64,000 nt of DNA. It comes from Dendrocalamus latiflorus. Lineage: Eukaryota; Streptophyta; Magnoliopsida; Poales; Poaceae. The stretch spans positions 23,581,879-23,645,878 of the forward strand of contig CM029654.1 of assembly GCA_017311315.1 (NCBI GenBank), read 5' to 3'. This document shows positions 1-12,800 of the stretch, piece by piece. The notes below the pieces were generated by a model, which was not told the DNA's origin, ran no database searches, and saw only the letters and a program-made list of their open reading frames with translations. Both the position numbers and the translations under genes were made by a program. Numbering within the stretch: the stretch's first letter is position 1; each line of letters starts with the position of its first letter.

Positions 1-460
1 TATGTTGGGACGCAACAATTATATACAGGAAATATAAAAAATTCCACAACACAAAATGGACTACAAAATCCATCAAATTTATTCGGTCCAACTTCTCTAA
101 CTAATTAGTCCATATGGCAAATCCATCCAGTCATGATGCCACGGTGGCAATACCACCTTGAGGGTTAAGTGAACTAGACTAGAAAGTGTGAACTAGATTA
201 GAGAGATCAGATGTCCAATAACCGGTTTTAAAGTTTGGAATGTTGGACAGGCTTTTGAACAAAATTTAGAGAGTTTATAGATATTTTTATTTTTTTATGG
301 GTACTGTGTATCGACACACTAACCTATAATATGCAGGTGCACGGATTTAATATTTGTCTCCAACAGGGAGCAGCGAATAAGAGTGCAGTTCTTATCGTGT
401 AATACCAAACGGAGCCTTATAGAATGTAACAGCAGGCCAGCAACCTGCCTCCCTTGCTTC
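1..460. other. upstream region of the NLR gene, nothing recognised
   Basis: AT-rich sequence with no convincing coding potential, no terminal repeats and no tandem array that I can see. It includes the distal promoter of the NLR gene that starts at 590. A stretch near 215-260 resembles one near 7100-7150 (both contain AACCGGTTTT followed by a gtttg/gattt run), which may be a shared small repeat, but I could not define ends. Confidence 0.4.
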
Positions 461-467
461 TATAAAA
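461..467 (+). promoter_or_regulatory. TATA box of the NLR gene
   Basis: TATAAAA lies 129 bases before the ATG at 590. A start site about 30 bases downstream would give a 5' UTR of roughly 95 bases. That UTR contains a (GA)n run just before the start codon (about 567-582), a common feature of grass 5' UTRs. Confidence 0.6.
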
Positions 468-589
468 TGCATCATGCACCTAGCTTGGAGGACAAGCAGA
501 TCAAAACCACCGTAACACCAGTACGAGCAGCTCTCTGAAATCTGTATTCAGCAGTGACTCGGAAGGGGAGAGAGAGAGAGAGCTCAAGG

Positions 590-855
590 ATGGCGGAGGC
601 CATCGTGGGGCCGCTGGTGGGGAAGCTCCAGGAGCTGGCGCTGAGCGAGGCGAAGGCGCTGGTGGCGGTGAACGACGACATCCGGGGTCTCCGGGACCGG
701 CTCATGTGGACGCAGGCCTTCCTGCGGCACGCCGACCATCGGCGACGCGACACTTCCGACGAGCTCATCAGGGTGTGGCTCAAGCAGACCCGCGACGTCG
801 CCTTCGACGCTGAGGACGCCATCGACCAGTACTTCCTCAAGGTCGACCTGTCAAG
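590..855 (+). CDS. NLR exon 1: Rx-type coiled coil, first part
   Basis: Encodes residues 1-88 plus two bases of codon 89. It opens MAEAIVGPLVGKLQ, a typical grass CNL start, and contains the acidic DAEDAIDQYF segment that corresponds to the EDVID-type motif. The ATG at 590 has context AAGGATGGC. Donor GTATCC follows at 856. The frame stays open past the donor to 961, but that extension has no family resemblance. Confidence 0.85.
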
Positions 856-3800
856 GTATCCAATACTCCGTCCGTCTGGCTGCCAAACACTCCGGCTCCA
901 AGTTTGGGCTTATTTGGAGCACGGACCTACATTTTGTGGCTTTTCCAACTCTGTTAGGTAGAAATATACATGAGCACGCTTTATGTGCGTAACCACAAAA
1001 AATTACATAATTAATCTATAGGAGTGGCTACGAAACATGCGCAACATGTTTGCACATTTATGTGTGCTTCACGTACATTTTTATCCAGCGTCCACTGCTC
1101 ATCTACGAGTAAGATTAAGTGAAGTAGAAAAAAAGTTATTTATAATTATTGTGGTTACGCGCCAAACAGTAGACACATGAGTTTTGGAAAGCTCGAGAGG
1201 GGTACTTGAAGCCTAAAACTAAAGAGATGAGAGAGGTGCAAAGTGAATGCACTATACTCAATCTCGAAATATTCTCTTCCTCTTAATGTTCTCCTCCCCC
1301 ATGGTACACTATGGATCATATTTATAGTCATAAGTGGAGGTGTTTACACAAATGCCCTTCTTGGGGTCTCTACTAGCAGGAGTAAATATGTTATTTTCTT
1401 GGTATGCACTATATGGGCATGCCTTTTGTTGGTCACATAAAGGCATACCTGTGCCCACTATTTCCAATTGCTTTAGCCATTTCATCATCTTCCTTTTTTT
1501 GCCACCCCTTGGCCATCCTTTCCTTAGTGGTGATCCCATTCTTGTTTGTCATCGGCGCACGTCTCCTCCGGCGATCCTGTCGCCGCCTTCCCTTTTCACC
1601 TCCCCTTTGCTTGAGCATGCTCCTTAGAGACATCATGACTCATGGAGGGCAACATGCATCGCGGGCTAGCCATGGCGACTACTTTGGCCACTCTGTAGCA
1701 CACAACGACTTCGATGATGGTGGGTCTGCGAAGTGAGGGAGGGTCGACATAGTTGCCACCTTGTTGAGCTATGCTAGTGGTGTGCTTGTCACCGGGTCCC
1801 CTAAGGACGCGCTGTTTGAGGTCCCCACTAGGTAGTGTTGGAGTGGGGCTGAGTGTGTTGGCGAGTTCGTGAACATGCTCGAGAGGTCCTTGGTGATTGA
1901 CAAGTTCCTGGACATGTTGGTGCAAGACGACAAGGTCGCCAACCTATAGGCGGTTCGCCCTTCGATGGAGGACAAGGTGGTCCCCCACACGAAGGACAGG
2001 GAGACTATCATTTTCATGGCCTACTTCGACGCTGACCTCTGGATGCCTTGTGCTTGTTTTGTGGCCGACATCCTTCACATATACAGGGAGTCAATATATG
2101 TTCATAGCTACAATGCAGCTGGGCTATGCAGAACATGCATTTGTTTATACATATATTGACTCCGTAAAGTGCGCCGGTGCCCTATGTCCTTCACACAATG
2201 TTTTATACTCTGAAGGGTACACCAGGGCTCCATGGCCTCCCTACGCTATTTTAGACTCTGTAGAGTACACTGAGGCTCTGTGTCCTTCGTACGTTGTTTT
2301 ACACTCCGTAGAGTACACTGTGACTCTGTGGCCGCTGTGCATTGTTTTTGACTCTATAGAGTACGCTGGGGCTCAACCATCATCGTGCGTTATTTTTTAC
2401 TCCGTAGTGCACATTGGGGCTCTGTGGATGCCATGCATTCTGTTTGACTCTGTAGAGTGTGCTGGTGCTTTGTGGCCACTGTGAGTTATTTTTTGACTCC
2501 ATAGAGTGTACTAGGGATCCATGGCCAACGTGTGTTATTTTTGTCTTTATAGAGTACATCGTGGATTCATGGTTGCGGTGCGTTATTTTTTTACTCTGTA
2601 GAGTGCACCGTGGCTCCTTGGCCATCGTTCATTATTTTTTGACTCCATAGAGTGCACTAGGGCTTGGTGTCTATTGTGCATTATTTTTGATTTCGTAGAC
2701 TGCGCTAGGGCCCTGTGGCCGCCGTACATTGGTTTAGACTCTGAAGAGTACCCTGGGGCTTCGTAGCCACCATGCGTTATTTTTTACTCCATAGAGTTTG
2801 CTGGAGCTCCATGGCCTCCAAGTGTTATTTTTACTCCTAAAGTACACCGTGGCTCCATGGCCGTTGTGCGTTGGTTTAAACTCTATAGAGTACGTCGGGG
2901 CTCAGTGGCCTCCGTGCATTGGTTTAGACTCTGTAGAGTATGCCAGGGCTCCGTGGCCTTCATGCATTGGTTTAGACTCCATGTAGTATGCAAACAAGTA
3001 TTCGTGAATGAGTGGAGCTATGTTGGGGAAACATTTTATTTAACCCCAGTTGCATGGGTGAGCATTACATCAGATGACATGTTTGACGGGTGCAGCATGC
3101 CAGCCCACGAATGTGGACACATACCCTTGCTATAATTGACATACCTCCTCGCGACTTGGTGCAGTAACGACAAAGGCGGTCTCTATTCCAGGTGTGCTTG
3201 ATTGGTTCACTGTCAAGTGTGGAGAGGCAATATTTGCTAGCCTAAAGGATGCCATCACTATGCATGGCCTCCATTTTGGAATCTAGCTTCTTCGTTATGT
3301 TAAGGACGAGGTCCCTCACCACTAGCCGGCGTGTCCTGACCTTCTTGTTATAGGAGGCCGCAGTAGCTCTAAGGAACTTCGTTATGTTATTGGCCACGTA
3401 AACCCTGTTTTCTCAGTGAGGTCGAATGAGGGCTAGCGTTTTGCCAGGGGTGCCTCCACCAGCATGCGATGGGGCTTCACCTTTAGTTCTTTAGGTGTCA
3501 TGGCCTCATCATCAAAGAGTAGTTTGAACGGGGTGAAGCCAGTGGGGCGCATGGTCATGATGCGCATGGACCAAAGGACCTTTGGTAGCTTCTCTGGCCA
3601 CTTAACTTTAGGTAGACTGACCAGCCACTTTTTTATCCCATACACTATTGTGCCATTCACGCGTTCCATGGCCTCGTTGGATTGTGGGTGGTCCACTGAA
3701 GCGTAGCATATCTTGTGTTGAGTTAGGGTAACTCATATCTAGTCTTTTAGGATTTTAAAAGGTGTGATATAAAGAGTCATATATGGATCATACTAGGATT

Positions 3801-6800
3801 AGGACTTCTACTTCTATCTGGATTAGGATTCTTACTCTAAATTGGAGAAGGGCTATGAGGGACTATATGAACCATGGGGGTGACCATGGAGAGGAACCAA
3901 GAAAACATAGCAATCAAGCATATTCATCCAAAGTAGAGGGCGCATGAGAGGACTAGAGGCTTGGATGTTCTTTAGCATTGCATTCTCTATAGGGTAAGGA
4001 TCCGAGGGTCCTAAAAGATTCAAGGGAGTTGTGAGTGAGAAATACTCTCTTGTACACTTTTGAGGTTGTGCTTAAAGAATTTGTGGATGACTTTTCCAAA
4101 TCTTTTCTCTTTCATCGTGGTTGCTTCAACGCCATTATTTTGGTTCTCTCTACAAGATTTATTTTCTTTGTTCTTGACACCGTGCATGCTTGTGCCATAT
4201 CTTATAAACTCTAATATGATTTGGGGGCTTTTGCGCATAAAAGAGGTATTAGAGTATAATAAGTGGTATTAGAGCCAAGGCCAGATTAATCTGATTTGTG
4301 AGAAGATTGGTAAAGTGTCAAGTGGCACAAATTAATATCAATGTCAATGATGTAGAATTAAGTAAAAAAATTTGATGACAGAGGAAATTTCAGCATGTGG
4401 AATGCGTGGTGAGGGATGTCCTTGTTCAACAGGAGCTAATCGATGCTCTTAAAGGGGACAAACCAGAAAAGACGTCCGATGAAGACTGAAAGGTGATGGA
4501 GTGGAAGGCTATCAGTACAATCCGTTTCTGTCTCCAAGATAAGGTAAAGTGCTCGATGATAAAGGAGAATTCACCGAAGAAATTATGGGAGGACTTAGAA
4601 GAATTTTATATGACAAAATAGCTGACAAACTGATGGGTACTGAGGCGACAACTGTACAGGTTGTGCATGGAGGAAGGTACAAGGTTCAATGACCATCTCA
4701 ATATCTTTAATAAGCTTATCATACAGCTGACTAGTATAGATGAGAAAGTTGAGAAGAATGATAAGGTCGTTATACTAGTATCATCTCTACCCCCATCATA
4801 GCTCATTGAGAAAACCACTCTCAACTTTAATGAGGAAGCTGCATATCTTTTGGAGGTGGAGTCCTTAAAAAAGCCATTAGAATCTTCATCCTCTGGTGAT
4901 CATTATTGGCTACAGTAGGTGTTGTAAGCAGAAGCAAAGGTTACAGGAAGAAGAAGAGCAAGACAAAGGTTACATGTGTATGCTATTTATGCGACGGGGA
5001 AGGTCACATGATAAAAGGTTGTCTGAGTTTGAAGCAAATGAAGCATGCATGCTCAATGGCTATAGTAAAGGGTGATTCAGATGTACTAGACGTCAGTCAA
5101 TCAGGTGCTACTTATGGTTGGATATTAGATTCAGGTTGTTGCTTTCATATACGTTCGGCGAGGGAGATGTTTAACGAAGGATCTCTATATTCGGCGCATG
5201 GAACCATTCACTTAGAGGATTGCAAGGAGTAGTTAATTACTAAGGTGGAATTGGTTATATTGGAGATGTATGATGGAGCACATCATACATTGATAGGAGT
5301 TTGGTATGTCCACGGCTTCAAGAAGAATATACTATCTGTGATGTCGTTTGAGCTCTAAGGTTGTAAGGTATCACTTTGAGGTGGAGTCATGTGTGTTACA
5401 GCAAAGGGCATGTGATCATGAAAAGTATTTGAAGCAACGGGGGATACCGATTGATGGGTAGACCTAAAGATAGGGCAACTAATGGGATGTCTCACAAAAA
5501 TTTTGGCCAGGAGTAGGAAACCGTGTCACTAACGGTAAGTACTTAGATCTTATCTACAGTTATGTTCGAAACTATAAAGACAGTTGCGAAATCTATCTGA
5601 CATAAAGGCGAATGTGTGAGATGTTGGAAGAAGGAAAACATGGTGGGACCAATCATATCGTATTGATGTACAGGTAGAGCTCAGAGGTGATACAAACCTA
5701 TGGCATGAAAGGTTATAAAAATAGGAGGTGTGGCTAATTAAACTACACAACAAAGAAGCTCTCAAATGGAGGGTTTGAGCAAGCTAGCGTAGATACTAAC
5801 ACACATATTGCAGTGATGTGCATGAGTCCTTGTGGTGGTGGCGCTCCTAAAGGTGGGAGTAAGAAACAAAAAATGAGGAGCTGACTAGGAGTGAGTTCTT
5901 AGAGAAGCACAATGACTTCAATGGTAAGTCAAAGTGAAGATTATTGAGTATGGTGACTCATATCCTACTTTTTTAGGATTCGAAAAAGTGTGCTATAAGA
6001 AGTTCTAGATGAATTCTAATAGGATTAGAATTCCTACTTTCTAGATGAATCCTAGTAAGATTAGGATTCTTATATTCTTTTAGTGTAGGATTTCTACTTC
6101 ATATTGGAGGAGAGCTATGAGGACTATATAAAACCATAAGGGGTGATCATGGAGAAACCAAAGATAGATATGCACGAGGGGATTAGAGGCTAGGTTATTA
6201 TTTAGCACTAGATTTTTTGTATAGAACAAGGATTCGAGTTTTTCAGAGAGTGACAATCCCTTGTACTCTTTTGAGGTTGTGCTTAAGGAATTTGTGGTCG
6301 ACTTCACCGAATCTTTTTTTCTTATCGTGGTTAGTTCAATGTTGTTATTTTAGTTTTTTTACAAGATTCATGTTCTTCGTTCTTACTATCTCATAAATTT
6401 TAATTCAATTTGAAAGCTGGTGCACGTAAGAATACGGAGAGTAACACTTGCTATCATCCGGCCATCATCGGAAGACTTCGTCCAAGTTCACTGAGAACAA
6501 TACAACCTCTAATTAGTTCTCTAAGCTTTAATTGATCTTCTGATCTTTTCGTTGTCTTTAGGCGATAGATTGTACATACAAATTTCTAGATATTTTGGTG
6601 AATTCCTAGATCCGTTTTGCTTTTGCTCAGATCAAAAATAGAGCAAGAGCAAGATTGCAAGGGTAATCCAGAACCTCCCGTGAATGATGCCACCTGCCAA
6701 GCTGGAGGCCTGCCTCCTCGCTCCTCCCACGAACTGCCTCCTATGCTACCACGGCTACACCACGCCACCCCCTAGCTCTGCTCGTGCTCCGCATGTTCAC

Positions 6801-9800
6801 ACCGGCACTAGTGTCTCTTCGTATGATGCCACCAACGCTGCCATGCTTGCAGCTCCCTAGTCCCTACACATGCCCATCTGCCGCAACCTAGAGAAAGATA
6901 TTGGAAGACAACATGAGAGGTGGAAGAGTTCAGGGCCATTTTTGTCTATTTATTTGCTGAATCACTTGAGGTACACGGCCCACTTCAGTATATTTGTTGA
7001 GTTGGATAGCACGCTTGTGGGCCTATTGTTTTGGGCTACGACTTATGGTTATAATTTATTAGTCTAATAAATAGTGATTACTAAATAGCCTCAAAAGGTA
7101 ATATAACCGGTTTTGAGATTTGATGTGTATCGATTGTCCGATTTCATAGTTGAGGGTTAAATTTTAGACAAAAACGATTGTTGAGGGGTCAAATCGACTT
7201 ACCACAAAAAAGTGGGACAAAATGTAACTTTTTGTCCTAGATCATCTTATGGATTTTTTCCACAGTAATTTTGACATGATATTCATCAACTGTACATGTA
7301 TTTTATTTCCAACATTATCATACATTTCAGTTTCAAGCATAATTTACAAGGTAATTTTGAATATTGGTTCAATTAAAATGGGAATTTGACCTAAAATGTT
7401 GGCATTCAATTTGCCTTTTTTTTCTTAAAGGTACCCGAGCTGGACCCAATCCGTCATTCGGTTCTTTGCTGGATTCACTACACAAGTAAGCGTCCGACAT
7501 AACTTGTCTAGCAAGATTGCAGAGATCAACTCAAGGCTTGAGGATATATTTAAAAATAAGGAGAAATACAAGATTGAGGATGCGGCAAATAACTCGGCAA
7601 TAATGGTGCCATGGAAACCTTCTACTACCATCTCTACTGCTGATACAAACATGTAAGTAGGCATAAACCCTTTATTAAGTTAAAGGCTTAGTTCTTTTCA
7701 GCTTATATCTTATATCTTACTGTTTATGGATTGATCTAGAATAATGTTTAGGTTCATTTTACCACTAGAGAACTTCTAGAGGGTTTTCTTCGAATAATCA
7801 TTCTCTTTAGCTTGAGGAACACAAGACTCACATGCATGACTTTTAACAGGTCTAGTATATCTTTCTTTATCCACAACCACTTCTAACTTTAAGGCCTCGC
7901 AAGACACATTCTTAACTCTACGTAACTGTTTATCAAATTTAACTCTAAAAGCCGTATGTCATTCATCATAAGATTTAGCTCTAGCACAATTAAGCTTATC
8001 AGTTAATTCTCTCAGTTTTTCTTCCCTAAACTCACAGGAATATTCAAGATTGAATTGAAGCAAATTTTTAGTTTGCACGGCAAGTTTCTTTTGAATTCAT
8101 CACAATTAAAGTAAGCTAAAGCACTAGCTCTAGAAGTGTCTCCAGCTCCTAAACAACTAGAACATAGGCTAGTCTTGATGTCAATAATTCCAGCTCTAGC
8201 ATTTTCTTGCTATTCTAGCAAGGATGATACATATGATCTCAATTTCTCAATATTAGCATGCAAAGTAAGACAAGAGCTACAGCTATCATCATCAAGAATA
8301 AGGGATCTAAGTCTACCATTTTCAATGTTCAGGATCTCATTTTTAGATTTTAGCATGCTATTTCTTCTCATGGCATGTTTCATGCACTCTATTTACTTCA
8401 AGTGATCACCCACAACTCTATCATATATAGGCATGAATGTATCATAGGGATCTACCTCATCATGCTCGATGTAGGAATCATCCTCATCACTTGTTGCCGT
8501 GATCATCCTCGCTCGTAGTCATGAAGCACATGCAGGTGAAGTTGATGGCCTTCTTGTCCTTCCACTCCGTCTTCTCCTGATCTTTTGAAGAATCAACATT
8601 ACTAAGGTATCGACCAATGAGGGATGAAAGCATTGCAAGAGCTGTCTTCTTGAGCACGACATTGTGCTTGATGAATCATTGGGGCTTCTTGTGGTAGTCC
8701 TTACCACGATCATCTCTACCTCTGTTCACAAGATTAGGATAGCTAGCACGAACCTGACCTAGGATAGCTAGCACAGACATGACCCATCTCTCCATACTCA
8801 AAGCAAATGATTGGACCTCCTCTTCTACGCTCTCTTACTTTGTAGTAGGCATGTGTGAATCTACTTGTGATGAGTACTAGGTCATTTATGGGAAGGCTCT
8901 CAAGTTGCTCATCACTCATGACTTAAAAAGCGGATAAGGAAAAACTAGAACAATCATGGGTCTTAAGTCGTGAATACAGTTTATCAACAATCATAGTTGC
9001 TAAGTCTGCCTTGTCACTGATGGATGTGACTTTCATTTTTTCAAACACTCATGTCAAGAGCACTAAGAGAATGAGCCGCATTATCGGCATCTAAGTAAGT
9101 GACTCCCATAGACTTCAGATCACTCAGGATCTTATGAATTTACCAAAGGGGAATCGATGGACTCTTCAGGTTCCATCTCCAACTTTTGGTAGTCCTTCTT
9201 GAATTGGGTCTCACACACTTTTTTTGATTTCCAATGTTCCCTCATGGTAATATGAGAGGGTCATCTAGATCTCATGTACGGATGCAAGATGAGCCACCCT
9301 ATTGAATTCATTTCTCCCTAAGCCTTGGATTAAGAAGTTGCATGGATTAGTATTTGCCTCAACCTCAGTTGATAGAACAACATTGAGGATCATGTCATCA
9401 TCAGGCACAACAAAGGTACTTCTCACTTTGCTCCGAATGGCTAGGCCTTGAACCTAGATGTACATCGCCATTCTTATCTTCAATAGGGATAGTTGACCCT
9501 ATCAAAGATAGAAGGCTTGTTGTAATACCTCTCTGACGCCATTGCTCAAAACATTGGTTAGGATCTATGAAGAAGAGCAAACTGGGCTCTAAAACCAATT
9601 GTAGGATTCGTATGACAAGTAAGAGGGGGTCTCCTTCAAAAACCCCCTTGAGTATTATCAATAACATCCAACGAAAATACAAACTCACAAGCTCATCAAA
9701 GTTAAAAGCCAAAGAACTCAAACTAATTGAGACTTCCCTGTCTTCACCAGTACTACCATAGGTCAAGGTGCGGTCGTACCAGGGTTGGTCGGTCTAACCG

Positions 9801-12800
9801 CTAGGGACTCTGGTCTAACCGCTATACCGGTTGGACCGCTCACATCACTAGTCTGGCTAGGATCACCGATCTTACCGCTTGGGTCCCTGCGGTATGACCG
9901 CTCACCAAGGCAACGAACAGAACAGCGCTGCGCATGATCCAAGAAAAGAGCTAACTTCTTAACCACTAATTCAAGCATAGTTAAACTTGATACAAGTCGT
10001 CCCTAGAATATCAGGAGCCTATTACAACCATGGATCATGAAGATTGATGCTAAAATTCTCACCTTTATCTAAAATAAGGAAGGTTGCACCAAAATCACGC
10101 AAAAGAGGAAAACTTCAATCTCCCCTGCTCATGATCTAGATAACCTTAGATAGGTTCTCATATGTCATAGCAAGCTAGATCATAATACAAACTCAAGCCA
10201 AATCGTCCTCAAGGCCAAAATCCCAAAATCACCTCTCCCTTGAAGAAAATCAGGCAAACACAAGAACTCTCATTGGAAGGTGCCTAGATAGATGTGATCT
10301 GATCTCCAAGAGTTACCTCCACCTCTTACAGGTCCTTGGCACTAGGAAAGATCAAGAAGAGAGAAATCCAAACAAGAAAGCCAAGCAAATTAAAAGCACA
10401 TGTAGGGATCTATGGCATAACTCACTTGGGTAAATTTTGGATGTTCATTTCACTTGAAGAGGAATGATTTATAGTCACTCCCTTATGGAGGATAAAGCTC
10501 TAACCCTAGAGTAGACACATAAAAGGATCAAATATAAGAAAACCCTAATCTCTCTCTCAAATCATATCTCTCTCAACACACATGAAAGGCTTACATAGTG
10601 GGGGCTTTCACCTCATGCCAAACCCTAATTAGCACATTCTTAGTGGATACAACCACTTATAAATGGAAAAACCCGATAACCCACACAAAAACAATTTTTT
10701 CACTTACACACACTTGTATGCTTTTCAAAGCATGACTTCCATAGCTCTAATAGCCCGATAAGATACTCTTATCCTCCAAGATGTGACCTAAACCACTTAG
10801 CCCACCACTGCAGTTTTGCAAACTGCCACTCCAACCAGTATTGAAAATTTTCCATAATTGCCACCCACCGGAATCCACATGAAGATGTGATGCCCAATGA
10901 CTTGTTGCCAAGATCGTACACTTGCTCTGAGGAGTGTCACCACTTGAAATGCTCAAATCCTTTGGCACACCACATCACAACATAGTCCGTGATGCCCAAT
11001 TACTTGTTGCCAACATCGTACATTTGCTCTGAGGACTGTCACCACTTGAAACGCACAAATCTAATTGGCATACCACATTCATACACTTGCCTCCTTATGA
11101 TCCTTAACTTTCTCACGTGCTTCTCCGTTTGAGCTGATTCTCCACTCGAAATTATGAACACATGCCACAGACTCAGGACACCTTCCTTAGCCTTAGTCTT
11201 GCCGTTGACTATAATAATCACCAACTGCCCTATCAAAGACGAAGCAACCGTTCCGAGCATAAATGACATGCACTTGACTCTCATTAGCAAACGAACACAT
11301 GCATGGACTCACACAATGACTTACACTTTCATGGAATCCCACCAGGACTAACTCCTTACATGGACTCCGCCATGACTAACACAATTGAAACTAACTCAGC
11401 TCAAACAACTCCATAGAGGCTAGTATTTTCGTCAGCCAATGGCTACCCATACCGCACTTAATTGACTTCAACCTCTTGGTAACAGGGGACCGGTCTAATC
11501 GTGGCACCCATGGTAGTCAGACAACCCAACTCACTTCGGTTGTACTACAGTTACATAATTGGTCGTACCGCTCAAAGACCGTCAGTCGTGCCGCCGTTAC
11601 ACGGCCAGTCGTAGCTCTCTGTGCAACTCAGCACATACCTCTCTAGAAAATAGCTACAGTCAACTACAGGCTGGTACTATCATAGTCGGTCGGTTATACC
11701 ATGGCTCCCATGCCGGTCTAACTGTCACTCCACTATCGGTTTGACCGCTAGCCTTTGGCCGGTCAGACCGCTCTTGGCCAGTATACCGCTTGCAATAGAG
11801 CAAACTGCAAACCTCAAAATCAAAATCAAACTTTGATATCAAAGCACAAGCACAATTAAATACTCATTACAAATATGGGGTGACCTCCACATGGTCTCAC
11901 AACATTCAACAGTTAATCAAAAGATTTTCAAAAAGGTTTGGTTGTGCATATGCCCGCCTTTTGCCAAATGCTAAAAATGATCGCATGAACCATTGCTCCA
12001 GAAAGTCATCGAGAAAATCGGAGTGCATATAGTTTTATGCTCACTTTTGAAAATTTGTATTAACATTCATCTACTTGAAGATAACCAAAAAATGCAAGTC
12101 ACATGTGTGACTCTATATACTACTTCCTTCGGTGATTTTTCAAATAGGGCAAGTGCATATGCTACTTCCTTCTCTATTCTTATTCAAGGATTCCTAAAAT
12201 CTTGATTGATCCGCAGGGATGATGTGCATCTACCTTCAATGAAACGGAAGGAGCAAGATAAGCTAGAAGAAGAGCTTCGTAACCCTACCAATAATAGTCT
12301 CGTGATCTATGTAACGGGGGAAAGTGGGGTGGGCAAGACAACTCTGGTTAGAGAAGTGTATGAAAGGGCAACAATCAAGATGAAATTTGAGGTCCAAGCA
12401 TGGGCTAAATTCCCACCGCACCTGAGTTCTTCCAACATCCTACAATTAATCCATCAAGAATTGACAGATACAGATGATTGGCCTCCTAGAAAAGGTATTG
12501 ATAATGAGGTGCAAAAAAAATTGGAAAACAAGATGTTCTTGTTGGTGATAGATGGTGAAGTCAGCAACACTGAATGGAATGGCATTCTTGCTGCCTTGCC
12601 ACATGATAAAAAAGGTAGCAGGGTTGTCCGAATCATGCACGGTACTACACCTGAAGTGCCACGTGGTAGTGCTGCTCATAACAGGGTTGAACTAAGCTAT
12701 TTTGACAAAACAACGACCACTGACCTATTCCGCCGAAGGGTTTACATGGAAGAAAATGTTGAGGATCAAAAACCTACCATCACAAGAGAAATGGGCAAAG

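Larger units (their letters stand above)
3716..6446 (+). mobile_element. decayed Ty1/copia retrotransposon with two LTRs
   Basis: LTRs at 3716-4261 and 5944-6446 align along their length with many small differences. A primer-binding site resembling TGGTATCAGAGC lies at about 4263, and a purine-rich tract (CAAAGTGAAGA) precedes the 3' LTR. The interior, about 1.7 kb, is far shorter than a full copia polyprotein: gag, zinc knuckle, protease and a gag-pre-integrase piece remain, and integrase/RT/RNase H are gone. A four-base CTTG flanks both ends. It sits in NLR intron 1 and interrupts a gypsy integrase fragment. Confidence 0.8.

Noticed and set aside
1897..2484. 195-codon frame with 16-residue repeats
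   Set aside because: Product of the 48-bp minisatellite; units past 2490 go out of frame and a stop interrupts the upstream gypsy-like part.
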